Of a DNA stretch of 64,000 nucleotides, positions 33,238-46,315 are shown in pieces. Location: the NCBI GenBank assembly GCA_902806575.1, contig CADCXD010000004.1, positions 744,001 through 808,000 of the forward strand, written 5' to 3'. Both the position numbers and the translations under genes were made by a program. The notes under the pieces were generated by a model. It worked only from the letters and a program-made list of their open reading frames with translations, was not told the DNA's origin and searched no databases. Source of the stretch: Jackrogersella multiformis. Its lineage: Eukaryota > Ascomycota > Sordariomycetes > Xylariales > Hypoxylaceae. The stretch's first letter is position 1, and each line of letters begins with the position of its first letter.

Positions 33238-36191
33238 CTGTGTCTGCAGTTGTCCGCAGTTCTTGGGAGATAGAAGCGCTTCGTCTTGCTTGCTAATGGA
33301 GCAATATGCTCATTGTACAAGGGGTACTCATGGAGATCCTCAACCATGTGTAAGAGCCTTTTAACGTCTTGCTCAGGAGAAACCCAAGGGTGTAATTCGT
33401 GTCCTTTATGGTTTGATCAAAGATCGAGAGGTGAATTGGTGCTTGAGAAACACGAATGGAGTGAGGTATGAGTTGTACAGAATAGAAGGATCGTGATGTT
33501 ATTGGTGAGAATGGCGATTAATACCTTAGAGTGAAATGATGAATAGTGAGAACTGAATAAATATATAGAAAAAACGGCATGTGCGATTCAATGTAATGCC
33601 TACCGTTCATAGGAGATTCATGCGGTTACAAGCGCGAACGGCGCATAGGTGAGCTGTGCATTCTTCAGATGCCTATGTTTCTTACCTAGGTACTTTGGTA
33701 GACGGCAACCATAGAAGGGTAGATTGGAGTATTTATCATCGGAATCATAGTAGTAAAACACCGTGAAAGAATCTAGTGAATAGAATGTACGGAGGTAATC
33801 AGGTAGGTAATCAAAGAGTTCTAATGAAGGTCGATCCGAGTGATCTAAGTTATGGTTGGTATGATTGTTATGTTTGGTATATTAGGTATCCATGTTCATT
33901 ACCTACCTAGATATGAATGTTGTGTTTAGTATGAAAGTGTTGAGTAAGTTGGAAGAATTGTAGGAGTTTGCGAGGCTTAAATATTATTGCGCCGGGAGAA
34001 AAGGTGTAGGTTATGAAGTCTGTTATGGAAGGAGCGGCGGCGGTGGGTGTTAGGACGGTAATAGCTAGGAGTCAGAGGCAGGAAGGAGTGGGTCGCCGAG
34101 GGAAAGCACGGCGGTGGAAGAAGGGACCGCCGGTTAAGGGGGTGGAGTCAACAGTACCTTAGGAATAGTTAGATTGATACAAAATAATGAATTAGAAGGA
34201 GACGAGACTTCACAATTTGGGACAGCAGTTGACAAACTAGTTAAAGGCTTCCTAAGATGAGATGAAGGTGGCATGACCAACGGCGTGGCTGCCCAGTCTA
34301 ATGGGCCAGTTTCTATGGAAATCCTATCCGTTCTTTCCCCTTTTGCATTTTCGGGTTACACAATCGCGGGCCGTACCTCCGTACCTGGCCGGTAGCGACC
34401 CCCCTATTACCCGATGGGGCAGCTACATACCCGGCGCAATTCCTGTTTTAGAGCCCTTGAAGTGGTAGCTCCTTCCTCACAACCTCCGAAAAACTTTCTA
34501 TACAGCTTAAGAGCCCACCAATAGGTATCTAACCTGCTCACCTGGTGGGATTAGTTACGTCAAACGATGATGAAAGATGAATAACAAGGTAGTGTGACAG
34601 TTCTAGAGGAGGGCTGATAGACTTCAGCTAATTACTTGGTGAAGAAAGTATCAATATGTCACGCAAGGCAAGACGATACCTACATATGCAGATCACTATG
34701 TACATGGGAATCGGATGACATCTAAGTACCTACGTAAGGTATGTATATAGGTCACTAATAGTTTTGAGAAGGTACATAGGTATTTAACTTGTAAAGAACC
34801 CCTTTGTACCTAGGTGGCCTAATAGGCCAGCTATTATGAAGAGATCCAGATATTTTGAATTACCAGAGGCAGCCGCCGGTGTGGATGACAGATTACAGAT
34901 ACAGGAGGCATTTATCCACGGAAACCACGTATTATTATCCCACCATGAAGGTACTTATGAGATAGGACATGTGAATGATGAAAGAAACTATATTTTTGTT
35001 AATTTGCGATTTATTCTAGTACTATTGGTATCTCCTTGTACTGTAGATGCCGTAGTGCTACAAGACGTTCTACCTAATTCAAAGTGTGTGGCCAGAGTCT
35101 CAGAATTTACACATGAAATAGGGAATTAACAGAATGGCTGTGTTGGTTGCTATGTTTTGAGGCTTTGACATATATTATATGGGTGGATAAGAGACTTGCC
35201 CTTGCTTGGGTCTCAACTGGCGTACCGATACTCTACCTACCACTACTTCAGCCATATATTATATGTAGACCCTAGCTGCCGTTCATGATGTTATGTATAG
35301 AAGGTATCTTGGATTATCAAGTAAGGCATGGGGGGACTAGAGTATAATTTCCTAGTTACCTAGCCCGTCGTAGTTTCACAGGTTATTAAGTTTCATGGTA
35401 CGATTGTAGGTTTCATTATACTAATCTTAAAGAGTGTAGATACCTCCCTAGGAATACATGTATGTATGCTACCTAGGTACCTAGGTGGCTGAGGGAATAA
35501 CTACCTAGGTACTTACTAGATGTACCTATTAGATGCTCTGCCATGGCCATGACCAGACAACATGGATGACGTGGCTGACAAGACCATATGTTAGTCAACA
35601 GCAATAGAGTGATGTATCGTACACTCGAACAGAGCTAAAACGGCTTCACATTCCTTAAGTTAGGTACCTCAGGCAGGTACTAGGAACATGAGAGGAATAC
35701 AGATTCAAAAACCACCCAATTCTTCTTCTAAAACTTACCTTTATCGACTCTACTGCCACTGCTATCTATAAAAACAGCACACTGTCTAAGTACCTCGGTA
35801 GCTCCTATACGTCACAGGCTACTGTCAAGAGCCTATCACGAGCAAGATATGTTATTTAACGTTCATTGTACATTAACTGTACATACCTAAATATTGGCTC
35901 AAAGGGATTTCATGAGTCGAGCTGAATGCCGATGGCTCTTGCTAGACGACCACCAATAACCAGTGATAGTGATTTGTATTGCCAGCCTTGCAGTTTCGTA
36001 AGGTCATATACACCTCCTTTTGCAATCCCATCTTTCCATGAAGACTACCATGCCAAGGTTCCTAGGTTCCTAGAGATCCATCCATCCATCCATCACCACC
36101 CTCTTTCTCCTCTCCACTCCTCTCCTCTCTCCCCCCTCTCTTCAAAACACACCCTCCCCACATGCCCATCCTCATCCCCGCCCATACCCCC

Positions 36192-36452
36192 TCACCGGGG
36201 CACAGCCTTCTCGATCCAGTACCCGGGCTGGGACTTCCTCTCGTCGCGCATCTCCTTGGGCGAGAGCGCGCGGTCGACCTCGGACACGCGCACCAGCTCC
36301 TTGACCTTGAGGATCATGCCGGCGAACTGCGCCGACACCGGGTGGAAGACGGTCTGCGAGCGCTTGCGCAGCCCCAGCGCGGCGAGCACCCCGCGCGTGC
36401 GCTGCGGCAGCCCGATGTACGAGCGGTGCAGCGTTATGCGGAAGAAGGACAT
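36192..36452 (-). CDS. mrpl33: Mitochondrial large-subunit ribosomal protein uL30m
   Basis: Intronless, 86 aa. It begins MSFFRITLHRSYIGLPQRTR then GVLAALGLRKRSQTVFHPVS, the L30 signature of a short N-terminal strand followed by the G-LGLRKR-x-T-V helix region. It ends KVKELVRVSEVDRALSPKEM then QPGYWIEKAVP, usual for ascomycete homologues, which are also about 85-110 aa. A basic N-terminus doubles as mitochondrial targeting. An overlapping plus-strand frame (35926-36576) is a shadow. A (GT)n tract lies about 35 bases upstream of the start. Confidence 0.92.
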   Translation of the reverse strand: MSFFRITLHRSYIGLPQRTRGVLAALGLRKRSQTVFHPVSAQFAGMILKVKELVRVSEVDRALSPKEMRDERKSQPGYWIEKAVPR

Positions 36453-36901
36453 TGTTTTTTTGTGTATTTGTTTCGGCGGGGAGCTGTATGTGTGTGTGTG
36501 TGTTCATGTATGGTGGAAGGGATCGGATCGAGTTGATCGTCGGTCTCGTGGGTTGGATAGACGGGCGGGCAGGTGACGAGATGGCCGCCTGCTCGAGTAG
36601 AACGGTATAAGTCTACCAATATCGAGAAGTAAGAAGCGCCGAATATGCCGAGTTGCTAGCAAGCGCCGGTATTTGCGATTCACAAGGAGTATCTCATACC
36701 ACTTCCGAATAAGCAGGTGCTCAATTGCTTCGGGAGCCGACTAAGTTTGTGTATGTTGACGTGGGGCTCAAATCTCAACGTCGTCACAGTTTTGGCTTTC
36801 TACGGATATGGAGCTTGATTGACCTTTAAGTGGGACCACACCGGGATTTTGTTAAAAGCTCAAGATTACCTAATACATTATCTTACATAATCATATAGCT
36901 A
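36453..36901. other. Intergenic, upstream of mrpl33
   Basis: 450 bases with a (GT)n tract at about 36488-36503. It acts as the mrpl33 5' region; nothing else seen. Confidence 0.55.
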
Positions 36902-37769
36902 CCTTAGCGTCTTGGGGGGGGTTAGCAAAACGGTAACTATACTGCTCATTGAATATGAGCGGCTTAATTGCATTAAGCGGTTCTTGTTGTTGAACGTATC
37001 CAATTTTAAACGTTCCTAAAAAAGAACCGTTCTAACCTTAAACGTTTAAATTTTATAATACGCTTAACCCGATTAAGCGTTTTATTTTAAATTAAGCCGT
37101 TAAAATTTTCGAGCGTTTATTTTTTTAAACTTTTTTTATTTTTAAGTTATATATTAAATATAATACGTACGCGTATTTAATTTAATAATACGTACGTATA
37201 TTTATTTTTTAAATACGTTATATATTAAAATAATAATTTATTATTATATATATATATAACGTATTTAATTATCGTAATTTATTTAAAATATAATTATAAT
37301 TATAATTATTTAATTAAAATTTTAAATTTTTTTTAATTTAAATATAAAAAAAATTAATATATATTATATAATAAAAAAATTAAAAATTATTTTTATATAA
37401 ATAATATAAAAATAATATTTAAAATTTTTTTTTAATATATAATAAAAAATATAATATAATATATAATACGTAATATATAAAAAATAATTATATAATTTAA
37501 ATATATATTATAATATAAAATTTTAAATGGTTTAAATTAAATTAAATCGTTTAAATATTAAATTATTTAAAAAATTTAAACGTTTTATTATTAACGTAAT
37601 TTTTTTTTTAAAAAAAACGACTTAAAAAATACGAACGGCTTTATATATTTTTACGTATAAAATAAAGTAACGAGGACTTTTAAGTTTTTACGTTAAAGCG
37701 GCTTATTTTTTTAAGCCGTATATTTACCGAATATTTACCGTTTTGTTAACTTCCCTTAAGACGCTAAGG
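36902..37769. mobile_element. 868-bp TIR element with RIP-like AT-rich interior
   Basis: The ends are inverted repeats. The left end 36902-36935 and the reverse complement of the right end 37736-37769 share CCTTAGCGTCTT, then a G-rich variable stretch, then TTA-CAAAACGGTAA. Both ends are flanked by TA, consistent with a TA target duplication as in Tc1/mariner-type elements. Subterminal hairpins follow inside each end (GCTTAAT/ATTAAGC at 36962-36978; CGGCTTA/TAAGCCG at 37699-37719). The interior (about 37010-37690) is almost pure A/T with remaining C mostly in CpG, as expected after RIP. It has no ORF, so it is a non-autonomous or decayed element. Confidence 0.8.
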
Positions 37770-38195
37770 TAAGGTTCCGAGGCTCACTGGCATTATTCCG
37801 AACTTCCCAGCTTCTTACGAAGTACATAATTCATTTTTGGTCCATGAAGACATACACATGATATACTATTAATATTACCCTATAATTGAACCGTCACGGG
37901 GAACTGATCTTGGTATTTAATCATAAATCTATTATTTGATTTTCAAATACGGAGCGAACAGCAGTGACAGAAATGAGTTCATACGATTGGTAATTCGCTC
38001 GAAATATGCCCGACCCGGGTCTATTGGACGTGATGTTAAATCTTCTCATACAAATCAGTTAATACTACTGAGCTCTCTAAGATTGCCACCTTCGTTCTGT
38101 TCCAATATCAACTATATTCACGTTTACCCCCCCTTTTGGAGAAAACCCGTGATAGGATACCTCTAAATACGCCTCGGAATGCAACAGCTCTTTAT
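37770..38195. other. Intergenic, 3' of acl1
   Basis: 426 bases with no supported gene; presumably holds the acl1 terminator and 3' UTR near 38100-38195. Confidence 0.55.
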
Positions 38196-40240
38196 TTATT
38201 TCACAGAAACCTCTACTCTGCTCTCGCCTACGGGTCCCGTCTGGGCTAGGGTCGGGAGCAGGTAAGTGATGTCATCCCAAGGATGTCTGTACAAGCTGGT
38301 GCGTAGTCTCTTCTGGTCAAGGTAATGGGCGATCAGGCCAATGCTACGGCCCAAGACGAAGAGACCGTTTAGAACACCCATCTTCATGTAGTCCTCGGCC
38401 TCCTCCGCGCTGAAAGCACCGCAGCTCCTCATCAGATCCACGAAGCAGACAGCAACGCAACCATCGACGTTCAGGATGAGGTTGTCCTTCTTGGATGTGG
38501 TGACAGTCTCAACTGCCAACGCGTAGTCTAGAAGTTTGTGGTTAGGGAACTTGGCCAAGACGTACTCCTTAACGAGTTCCACTCGGAGATCCGGGTTGTT
38601 CCGCGACTTGATACGGTGGCCAATACCCGGAATAAGCTTGTTCTGCTTGCGCATCGTGTCGACGAACTCACGGGGGCTGAGACCGTTGTCGGCAGCCTTG
38701 CTGAACTCCTCTGCCGCGCCGTCAAGAGCGCCGCCGAAGCGAGAACCGATGGTGAGGAGACCAGATACCAGGGAGCTGATGAGATCCTTGCCGGCACGGG
38801 TAGTGATGATGGTGTTCATGGCACCAGAGACGGCAGGACCGTGATCGGCAGTAAGCATAAGCACCATCTCTAAGAACTTGGAGGCGTATTCAGGCAGGCG
38901 GCGGCGGAACCACAGGAGAGACATGACACCGCCGATACCGATATCCTCCCTGAAGACATCCGAGATGGGCATACCAGCATAGAGAAGTTCTTGGCCACGG
39001 TCATCAGAGATAGTCGAAATGAAGGCTGCAGGCTTTCGGATGAGACCAAGCTCCTGGGCCCACGAGTAGTCGATGGGAATCTTAGGCACCACGGGCTCGG
39101 GTTGAGGGACAATGGTCTTCTCCTGGACAAGCTTCTTGTAGACAGCATCAAGGACCTGAGGAAGATCCTCGAACGTGTCAGGAACATGGAAACCTGCCTC
39201 CTTCATCATCTTGTTCTTCATGGCAGCTGTCTCAAGCTGAGAGTTGGCGAAGGAGCCAGCGTGGCCGAACTGAACTTCGGTCTTGAACATGCTCGCACAA
39301 GTACCGATAGCCCACGCGACAATTGGCTTGGTGATGACTCCTTGCTTCACGGCATCGATGACCTTGTACTCTTCGACACCACCAACTTCACCCAAAAGCA
39401 GAAGAATCTTGCATTCGGAGTCTTGCTGATACCTCAGCATGTGGTCGATGAAAGTGGTTCCCGGATACCTGTCACCGCCAATGGCAATACCCTCGTAGAC
39501 ACCGTCGGTAGTCTGCGAGATGATGTTGTTCAGCTCGTTTGACATACCACCAGACTTGGAGACGTAGCCGACAGAGCCCTTGCGGTAGAGCTTGGAGGCG
39601 ACGATGTTGTCCATCATACCACCAGTGTTACCGATCTTGAAGCTGCCGGGCTTGATACCACCGACGGTGGCCGGGCCAATAATAGTGACGCCCTTTTGTC
39701 GCGCGACATGGGCGATTTCTCGCGCACGCTATTTACATGTGAGCATAATCTAATAATCATGTCGATGCCATATCTACGAGGTTTGCTTACTCGCTCAGGG
39801 ACACCTTCCGCAATAATAGCGATGGTCTTGATTTGAGGGAACTGCATCAACTCCATCGTTGAGCTGTAGACACTTCGCGAAGAAGCGAAGTTGACTACTA
39901 CGTCAACATCGGGGTGCTTGGCCACCGCCTTAGCTGTCTCCTGGTAAACCGGGAGCAGGGTCTCACTAGTTCCCCAGTACATCTTGCTGACGAACTGACC
40001 ACCGAATGTGTAGATGATGCCCGCAACCGAAGGCGTAGGTCGCTTGCAGATGAAGTCGAAATCCAACATGCCCTGGACTGCTCGGTTCTGCAGACCGTAG
40101 ACGAAGCATCTCGTCTTGTTGTTGAAGAGCGCATGGGCGGGGAGGGGGCTCAGAGGCCGGCTAGGAGCAGCGAAGCGGGTGATGTTGTCGTTAGCAGACA
40201 ACCCGCCACTGGTGGCGCCATTGACACCGTTCGAAGACAT
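38196..40240 (-). CDS. acl1: ATP-citrate lyase subunit 1 (catalytic, CoA-ligase/citrate-synthase-like half)
   Basis: Exons are 40240-39791 and 39728-38196; the 62-nt intron is GTAAGC...TAG, phase 0; product 660 aa. The join GVPERAREIAHVARQKGVTI is the expected sequence. The product corresponds to the C-terminal half of animal ACLY. It has a CoA-binding/succinyl-CoA-synthetase-alpha-like region with the phospho-histidine His306 in FGHAGSFANSQ. A citrate-synthase-like domain follows (about 400-650) with TADHGPAVSGA and PGIGHRIKSRNNP (His446, His521). With subunit 2 it makes cytosolic acetyl-CoA and oxaloacetate from citrate, CoA and ATP, feeding lipid synthesis and histone acetylation. The partner gene is divergent, 3.4 kb away. 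Confidence 0.98.
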
Positions 40241-43200
40241 CGTGATCGTGTGAATTTCGAACTTTCTGTAGTGGGAAAGCCAAGGTCAGCTTAGGAACAC
40301 CGTCAGAACTTGGTCTCGACACGACCCATGAATAACCTAATCTCTCAACTAGGGTGGGAACTGTTTTGGGGGAATTGATAGCCAGCAGAGAGGACTGAGC
40401 AATGGTTTTCCTATCGATCTTCATAAAGATAACCGACCCAGCCCATCGCTATATTTGAAGGATCCGAAGATTCACGGAGGCTCGTCAGCTCCGGAGCTGA
40501 ACAAAGCCAATTGAATCCGATCACCCCGAGATCGAGCTGAGATGGTTGGTGTTATGCATATCCAAACCATGGACAATGCTTGCAATAGGGAAAGATAGTG
40601 GTGCAAAGCCGACATACCTCAGTTTTGACAGTTCGTAAATTCAATCAACCGTCTCTAATACTGCTCACACTAGGGACTACACAGATATTAGATGAGATTA
40701 TAGATTATAGCCACGAAGTTAATTAGCGAGAGGCTATCTCAAGAAAATAGGTATGGAGGAATTGTATGTGTAGATGTGTAGTTGTGTAATTGTGTAGTAG
40801 TAGGAAGAGCGGGGAGTAGTGGTTTGGTGGTGAGCTTTGACGACAATGGGGATTATCGATGGGATGGGGATTATTTTTTTTCTTTCTCAGGTTAGGAAAG
40901 AAGTGAGCCCAGCTCGATTGACGCAGGGTCGACCCACCACCAGATGAAAGGTTCAGTTCAGCAGAAGGTGGGTGGGTTTAGAAGGCAGCCAGGATTGGGA
41001 TGCGGCGTGTTGTACATGCCACCAACTGGGCACCGCTTAAACGAAACTTAGTAATTTTCCCAAGTACGTACCTATTTTGTATCGTCAAATTGTACAATAT
41101 GGAGAAAAGAAGAGATGCAGTTGAGACTTTTTCTTCTTTTCTTTTCCCTTTTCCGATTCTGTATACAATAATTGTGTGTATATGTGTGTGTGGTTGCTGT
41201 CGCGACGTAAATGAGTCCACAGAATGTCCGATAGAAAAAAAGGACTCGATCGGATTAGTTGGGGTAAATTCTATGATGTGTTGAATTAGACCCCTTTTCT
41301 TCGCGCAGTAATTCACGGCTGCAAATTATTGTGTCGGTGTTGCCTTGTTGGTGCACCTTTGGCTTCTTTTGGCTGCCGCTTTGCCTGGACTGCCCTGTTG
41401 ATCCTGCCCAATCCTACTTGTGTTGGCGACTGGGGATTTGCTGGTTGAGAAAAAAAAGAATCCGAAGAAACCATCCCACCAGAGAGCATCGGGTACCCAA
41501 AGGAGAGGTACCAAGGGTACATAATTGATGCTCCCGTCCCCGCTCTTTGAGTTCTCCACAATTGTGTACAGGTACTTCGGACCTTAACATCCAACTTAGC
41601 GCCCCTCTATTAAACTTGGTTCCGTTAGGTACGTACCTCAGTAGGTACGGATGACCTTCTCGTCTCATTCATCCTTCATCCATCTTACATCATCCTTAAA
41701 GGACGAGTCGAATCGAGTCGAGTCGAGTTGATTATCTTCTATCCTCCTTCCACATCAGCAAAAAGTGTGAGTGTATGTATGTATGCGTGTATAGAGGATG
41801 TATCGATGACAGTACAGAATGAGACTATACTCAAAGGGGAAAGAGACTATATGAATAGACAAATAGGTAGTCGTCGATGACTATCGAAAGTAATGAAACG
41901 ACATCGAGCCTAGACGGCTAAGAGTCCTTCGGAGTGTGTATTTTCCCTTTCACTAGAACGGGATCTACGACGTCCTTCCAATCGGCCCACTGTATCCGGA
42001 GAATGACAACCAAGAACGCAGCCAATTTGCAAATCAACATGTTTTTACCGGATAGTCCCCAATATCCAACTCCGGAGCTGACAGATACGGATGTTTCGCC
42101 TTGTGCAACATCTCTCAAGGCCGACTAACAGAGTAATGCGGATATTCGCATCATCAATTACTCCGTATAGGATAACCTTCCGGTAAGTTCTATCTCTCAG
42201 CTCGGAGGTTGTATAACTTGCACTCGCAACGTGATCTTGGGGATCTAGGACGTGATGCATTTGCATTGCTGACAGATCCTTGGCCTCCAGAAAAAACCGG
42301 ACGATAAGCCTGATCTGCCAATAATAGATCAGGATCGGAGTGGGCTCGATAGAAGGATGTAACAAGTGAAATCCGACCAAAGGTAATGATGATAATGATT
42401 ATTACCTTGCTGCCTTGTGATAGGTACCTGTGTAGGTAGGTAGCTGACAACTTGTTGCTTCAGTAAGCCAGCCACCTGGGCAGCCAGTGGAATACCTCCT
42501 ACCTACATAGGTAACAGCAGAAGCCATGGATGGTTTGAAGGTGTCAGCTTCAATGTCCCACTCCAATGAAGAGATAAAGATGTATAAGTGGATATCCCGT
42601 GTGCCCAGGTTGGTGGCGTGTATGTAGGTAGGTATGTATGTATGTATGTGTGTACGGAATAGATCCTTGGAAGTGATAGTGTAAGTCGGATAGTAAGGTA
42701 CCATGTCCAATGGTCGACACTGGCGGTGGCTGTTGATGTAGATTGATGTTGGGGTACCAGTACAAGGAAAAACCCTCCGGTCGCTGACCGGAACTACCTA
42801 GTATCTGGATCGCCCCAAAAGTTTTTGACGATAGCGTATCCCCGTACGCAACATGGTCTAGCGCCCCTCCAAAACTCAATTCAAGTACCCCACTTGCACC
42901 CACTTGGGCGGCAGTAGGTGGCAGGTCCCCCTACAGACTTTAGTTGGGTAACAGCTCAGCCATACCTTAGCCCTCCCAGCTTCCGTGCCGAAGAGTTGAA
43001 AGCAGTTTTTGAAGGGGTCCGGTCGAGAAGGAAGAAAAAAAAAGAGGAACTTGATTGACTGGTGGGAAGCTTCGAAAGAGCAACCGCTACCTAGGTACGC
43101 AACGTAACGCAACGCACCCACGCACCTCACAAGATTTTCGATTTTTGACTTTTTGACTTTCGACTTTCGACTTTCCGGTGATCCAATCTTTCCAACTCTT

Positions 43201-43651
43201 GACTATTGCTTGCAGTTGCAATTAACCCTCGTCGTCGCTTTGCATTCTTTGCATTCCCAATCTTTTCATTTCTTTTAAACCAATACTATTGGTTTCGCAT
43301 CGTGACCTTGATAATCTCATACTTGAGGTACATTCAATTGCGACAAGGTAAGAGGATGTGAAATGAATGGGCCTTGTCATGGACCTGATCAATCCACAAC
43401 CCGAAGGACTGGTGGTTTGTACCAAACCTCCAAATCCTACATGTACCTGTCCTGTGCCTCTTGACTTCGGACACTTTAAGTCTAGATTGGTCTCTTCTTC
43501 TTCCTCTTCTACACTCGCAGTTCCGCTTGGAATCGGAAAGAGGGCCTATTCGTTAACTTTGCTGCTTTCCAGAGTCAATAAACCCGACCGAATAGGACGG
43601 AATTGATCACTTACCTCTTACGCTTCACTCCCTCCTCTTCTAACCACCACA
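40241..43651. promoter_or_regulatory. Intergenic region between divergent acl1 and acl2
   Basis: 3.4 kb containing both promoters and probably 5'-UTR introns (for example a CTACAG acceptor just before the acl1 ATG, and GTAAGA at about 43347 upstream of acl2). It contains several microsatellites: GAGTC units at 41703-41730, GTAT units at 42619-42653, TTCGAC-type units at 43140-43176. A single palindrome copy is at 43088-43097. No gene supported; short ORFs overlap repeats. Coordinated expression of the pair is inferred from their function. Confidence 0.55.
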
Positions 43652-45656
43652 ATGTCCGCCAAAGCCATCTTCGAGGCCGACGGCAAGGCCATCCTCAACT
43701 ACCACCTAACTCGTGCTCCCGTCATCAAGCCGAGTCCTCTTCCCAAGCCGACGAAGCACAACCCTGCGCCGAGATTGGCCTCGCTCTACTTCCCAGAGGA
43801 CGCCGACGTCAATGCGGTCCTGGACCAGGCCGAGATCACCTACTCGTGGCTCCTACACTCCGGCTCCAAGTTTGTTGCGAAGCCTGACCAGCTGATCAAG
43901 AGACGTGGAAAGAGTGGTCTTCTCGCTCTTAACAAGACCTGGCCTGAGGCGAAGGCCTGGATTGCTGAGCGCGCTGGCAAGGTGCAGAAGGTTGAGCATA
44001 CAGAAGGTGTTCTGCGACAGTTCCTCGTAGAACCTTTCGTTCCTCACCCGGAAGGTACCGAGTACTACATCAACATCAACTCGGTTCGAGATGTGAGTGC
44101 AGTGTTCCTTTTTAAATGCTTTGTGTTGTTTTGTCGACCTTTCTTTTATGCCCGATGCTCTCTTTTTTTCATCTGCCAGATGATTGGGCGGCAGTCATCT
44201 AGTGCATGATTGCAAAGACGCGGGACACACATGGGGACACTTGGAGGAGGATGGTTTTGAATAAAAACAAGTCCAACAAATGCGGAATGAGATGAGAGGG
44301 GGAATGGATGCAACGAGTTTCGAGTTTGTAAGAAAACTCCTGAGATGGGTCCTGAAATGGGTCCTGAGAGGTTATGTATTCTTATCATAAGGGGAATGTG
44401 CGCTGCGCACCGAGTGGTGTCTGCTGCCGCATTCTTATTTGACTCGGAAATTCAGGACCGATCCGGTGCTCACGGGCGAACGGAGACTAAACCTCATGCA
44501 TTCTTGTTGCATCCACTTTCACCCACTTGCCGCAATCATACAAGCACATTTTTATACCCATACGTTGTTAATGATTTATACTTTATCAACAACCAATCAT
44601 TTGAACAAATACTGACTTTGTAATCGATAGGGTGACTGGATTCTCTTCACTCACGAAGGTGGTGTCGATGTTGGTGATGTTGACGCCAAGGCTGAGAAGC
44701 TGCTGATTCCTGTCGACCTTTCACAATATCCCTCCAACGACGAGATCGCCAGCACGCTGTTGAAGAAAGTCCCCAAGGGCGTTCACAATGTCTTGGTTGA
44801 CTTCATCACCCGCTTGTATGCCGTCTACGTGGATTGCCAATTCACCTACCTTGAGATCAACCCCTTAGTCGTCGTTCCCAATGCTGATGCCACATCTGCC
44901 GACGTCTATTTCCTGGATCTTGCCGCTAAGATAGATCAGACTGCCGATTTTGAGTGCGGTGTGAAGTGGGCCATCGCACGATCTCCTGCTAACCTGGGTA
45001 TCACTGCTGTCTCTAGCGCAGGCGACAAGGTCAGCGTTGATGCTGGTCCCCCTATGGAGTTTCCTGCGCCTTTCGGTCGTGAGCTTACCAAGGAGGAAGC
45101 TTACATCGCCGAACTGGATGCCAAGACCGGTGCCTCTTTGAAGCTCACCGTTTTGAACCCTAACGGTCGTATCTGGACTTTGGTCGCTGGTGGTGGTGCT
45201 TCCGTCGTCTACGCCGATGCTATCGCGTCTTCTGGCTTTGCCGACGACCTGGCCAACTACGGTGAATACTCTGGTGCCCCCACCGAGTCCCAGACATACT
45301 ACTATGCACGAACTGTGTTGGACCTGATGCTCCGCGCTCCTCCGAGCCCCAAGGGCAAGGTCCTGTTCATTGGTGGCGGTATTGCCAACTTCACAAATGT
45401 CGCCTCCACGTTCAAGGGTGTCATCCGGGCTCTGCGCGAATATTCTAAGCAACTAAATGAACACAACGTGCAAATCTGGGTGCGTCGTGCTGGTCCCAAC
45501 TACCAAGAGGGTCTCAAGAACATGAAGGCCGCAACCCAGGAGCTCGGCCTAAATGCAAAGATCTTCGGCCCTGAGATGCACGTTTCTGGCATCGTGCCTC
45601 TTGCTCTCGTCCCCGGCCGATGGGAGGAGGGCAATGTACAAGAATTCCAGGGCTAA
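43652..45656 (+). CDS. acl2: ATP-citrate lyase subunit 2 (ATP-grasp half)
   Basis: Exons are 43652-44092 and 44631-45656; product 488 aa, the usual length. The intron is GTGAGT...TAG, phase 0, and 538 nt long, several times the usual size here. The join NSVRDGDWILFTHEGGVDVG is the conserved sequence. The protein equals the N-terminal half of ACLY. The ATP-grasp domain (about 1-240) includes KPDQLIKRRGKSGLLALN and the metal-binding-type motif YLEINPLVV. A citrate-binding, flavodoxin-like domain follows (about 255-430: GRIWTLVAGGGASVVYADAI, GGGIANFTNVASTFKGVIRA). It forms a hetero-oligomer with subunit 1. Confidence 0.98.
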
Positions 45657-46315
45657 ACGCAACTGGAGGTGTACGAGTCAATATTCCCAACTGAGGTGTA
45701 AAGAATGAGCCATTGAAGTATATGGCGGAATGGATTGATAGGTGATAAGCCTAGCCACGTTATGTTATGTATGCTTGGAGGTAGAGGTTTGGATCTAGTT
45801 AACCTAGATCTGATCATTGAGCATGGAGCTCGAAAGGGCGGCTAGTTTAGCTAGTTATAGAGGCGTCTTCAAGAACAAAATACAATAGAGTGGCGTAGTT
45901 TTGCATGCCCTTCTGGGACCATATATCTGTGGATATGATGATATTACTTAACAAGGTGGCTTCGGCAGTTCTACACTATCTACCCTGGATAGAGTTCATT
46001 ATACTAATTGGTCTACATAATTGCTTGTAAATACCAAGCATTTAACTATTCCGAAAAAGAAAATGAAAAGAAAGGGGGGAGTTGGAGAGCGGTCATTAAT
46101 ATATGTCCGATTCACTTGCCTTAGAACAGTCTCGATATAAGCAAACGAACAAGTCTTCCACTATTAACGAATAGCTTTCAAAAATTCATTCGCCATTTCA
46201 ATACAAATACGAAAAATCAACGGTTAAAAACTAGCGCTATGCCCCCCAACGGAAGCTAAGTTGTCTAACCCCTATACTCATCCCATAGCTCGAGCTGGTA
46301 AGAGACGGCGCCAAC
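45657..46315. other. Intergenic between convergent acl2 and GH79 genes
   Basis: 659 bases with both 3' ends; nothing else recognised. Confidence 0.6.

Larger units (their letters stand above)
29790..36191. other. 6.4-kb gene-poor stretch
   Basis: No gene supported. It contains an AT-rich relic (about 30165-30600), a degenerate tRNA-like sequence, a 52-bp tandem duplication, and palindrome copies at 33684-33694, 34807-34815, 35469-35486 and 35502-35512. From 36050 to 36170 the plus strand is strongly C/T-rich with an (ATCC)n tract (about 36077-36094), near the 3' end of the ribosomal protein gene. Confidence 0.6.

Noticed and set aside
34836..35129. 97-codon plus-strand ORF (MKRSRYFELPEAAAG...)
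   Set aside because: Its first half looks vaguely protein-like, but there is no recognised family and codons are AT-ending, unlike the real genes here.
35926..36576. 216-codon plus-strand ORF
   Set aside because: Overlaps the antisense of mrpl33 and simple repeats; composition follows the repeats.
43367..43606. 79-codon ORF just upstream of acl2
   Set aside because: Probably lies in the 5' leader or a 5'-UTR intron; no sign that it is a conserved upstream ORF.
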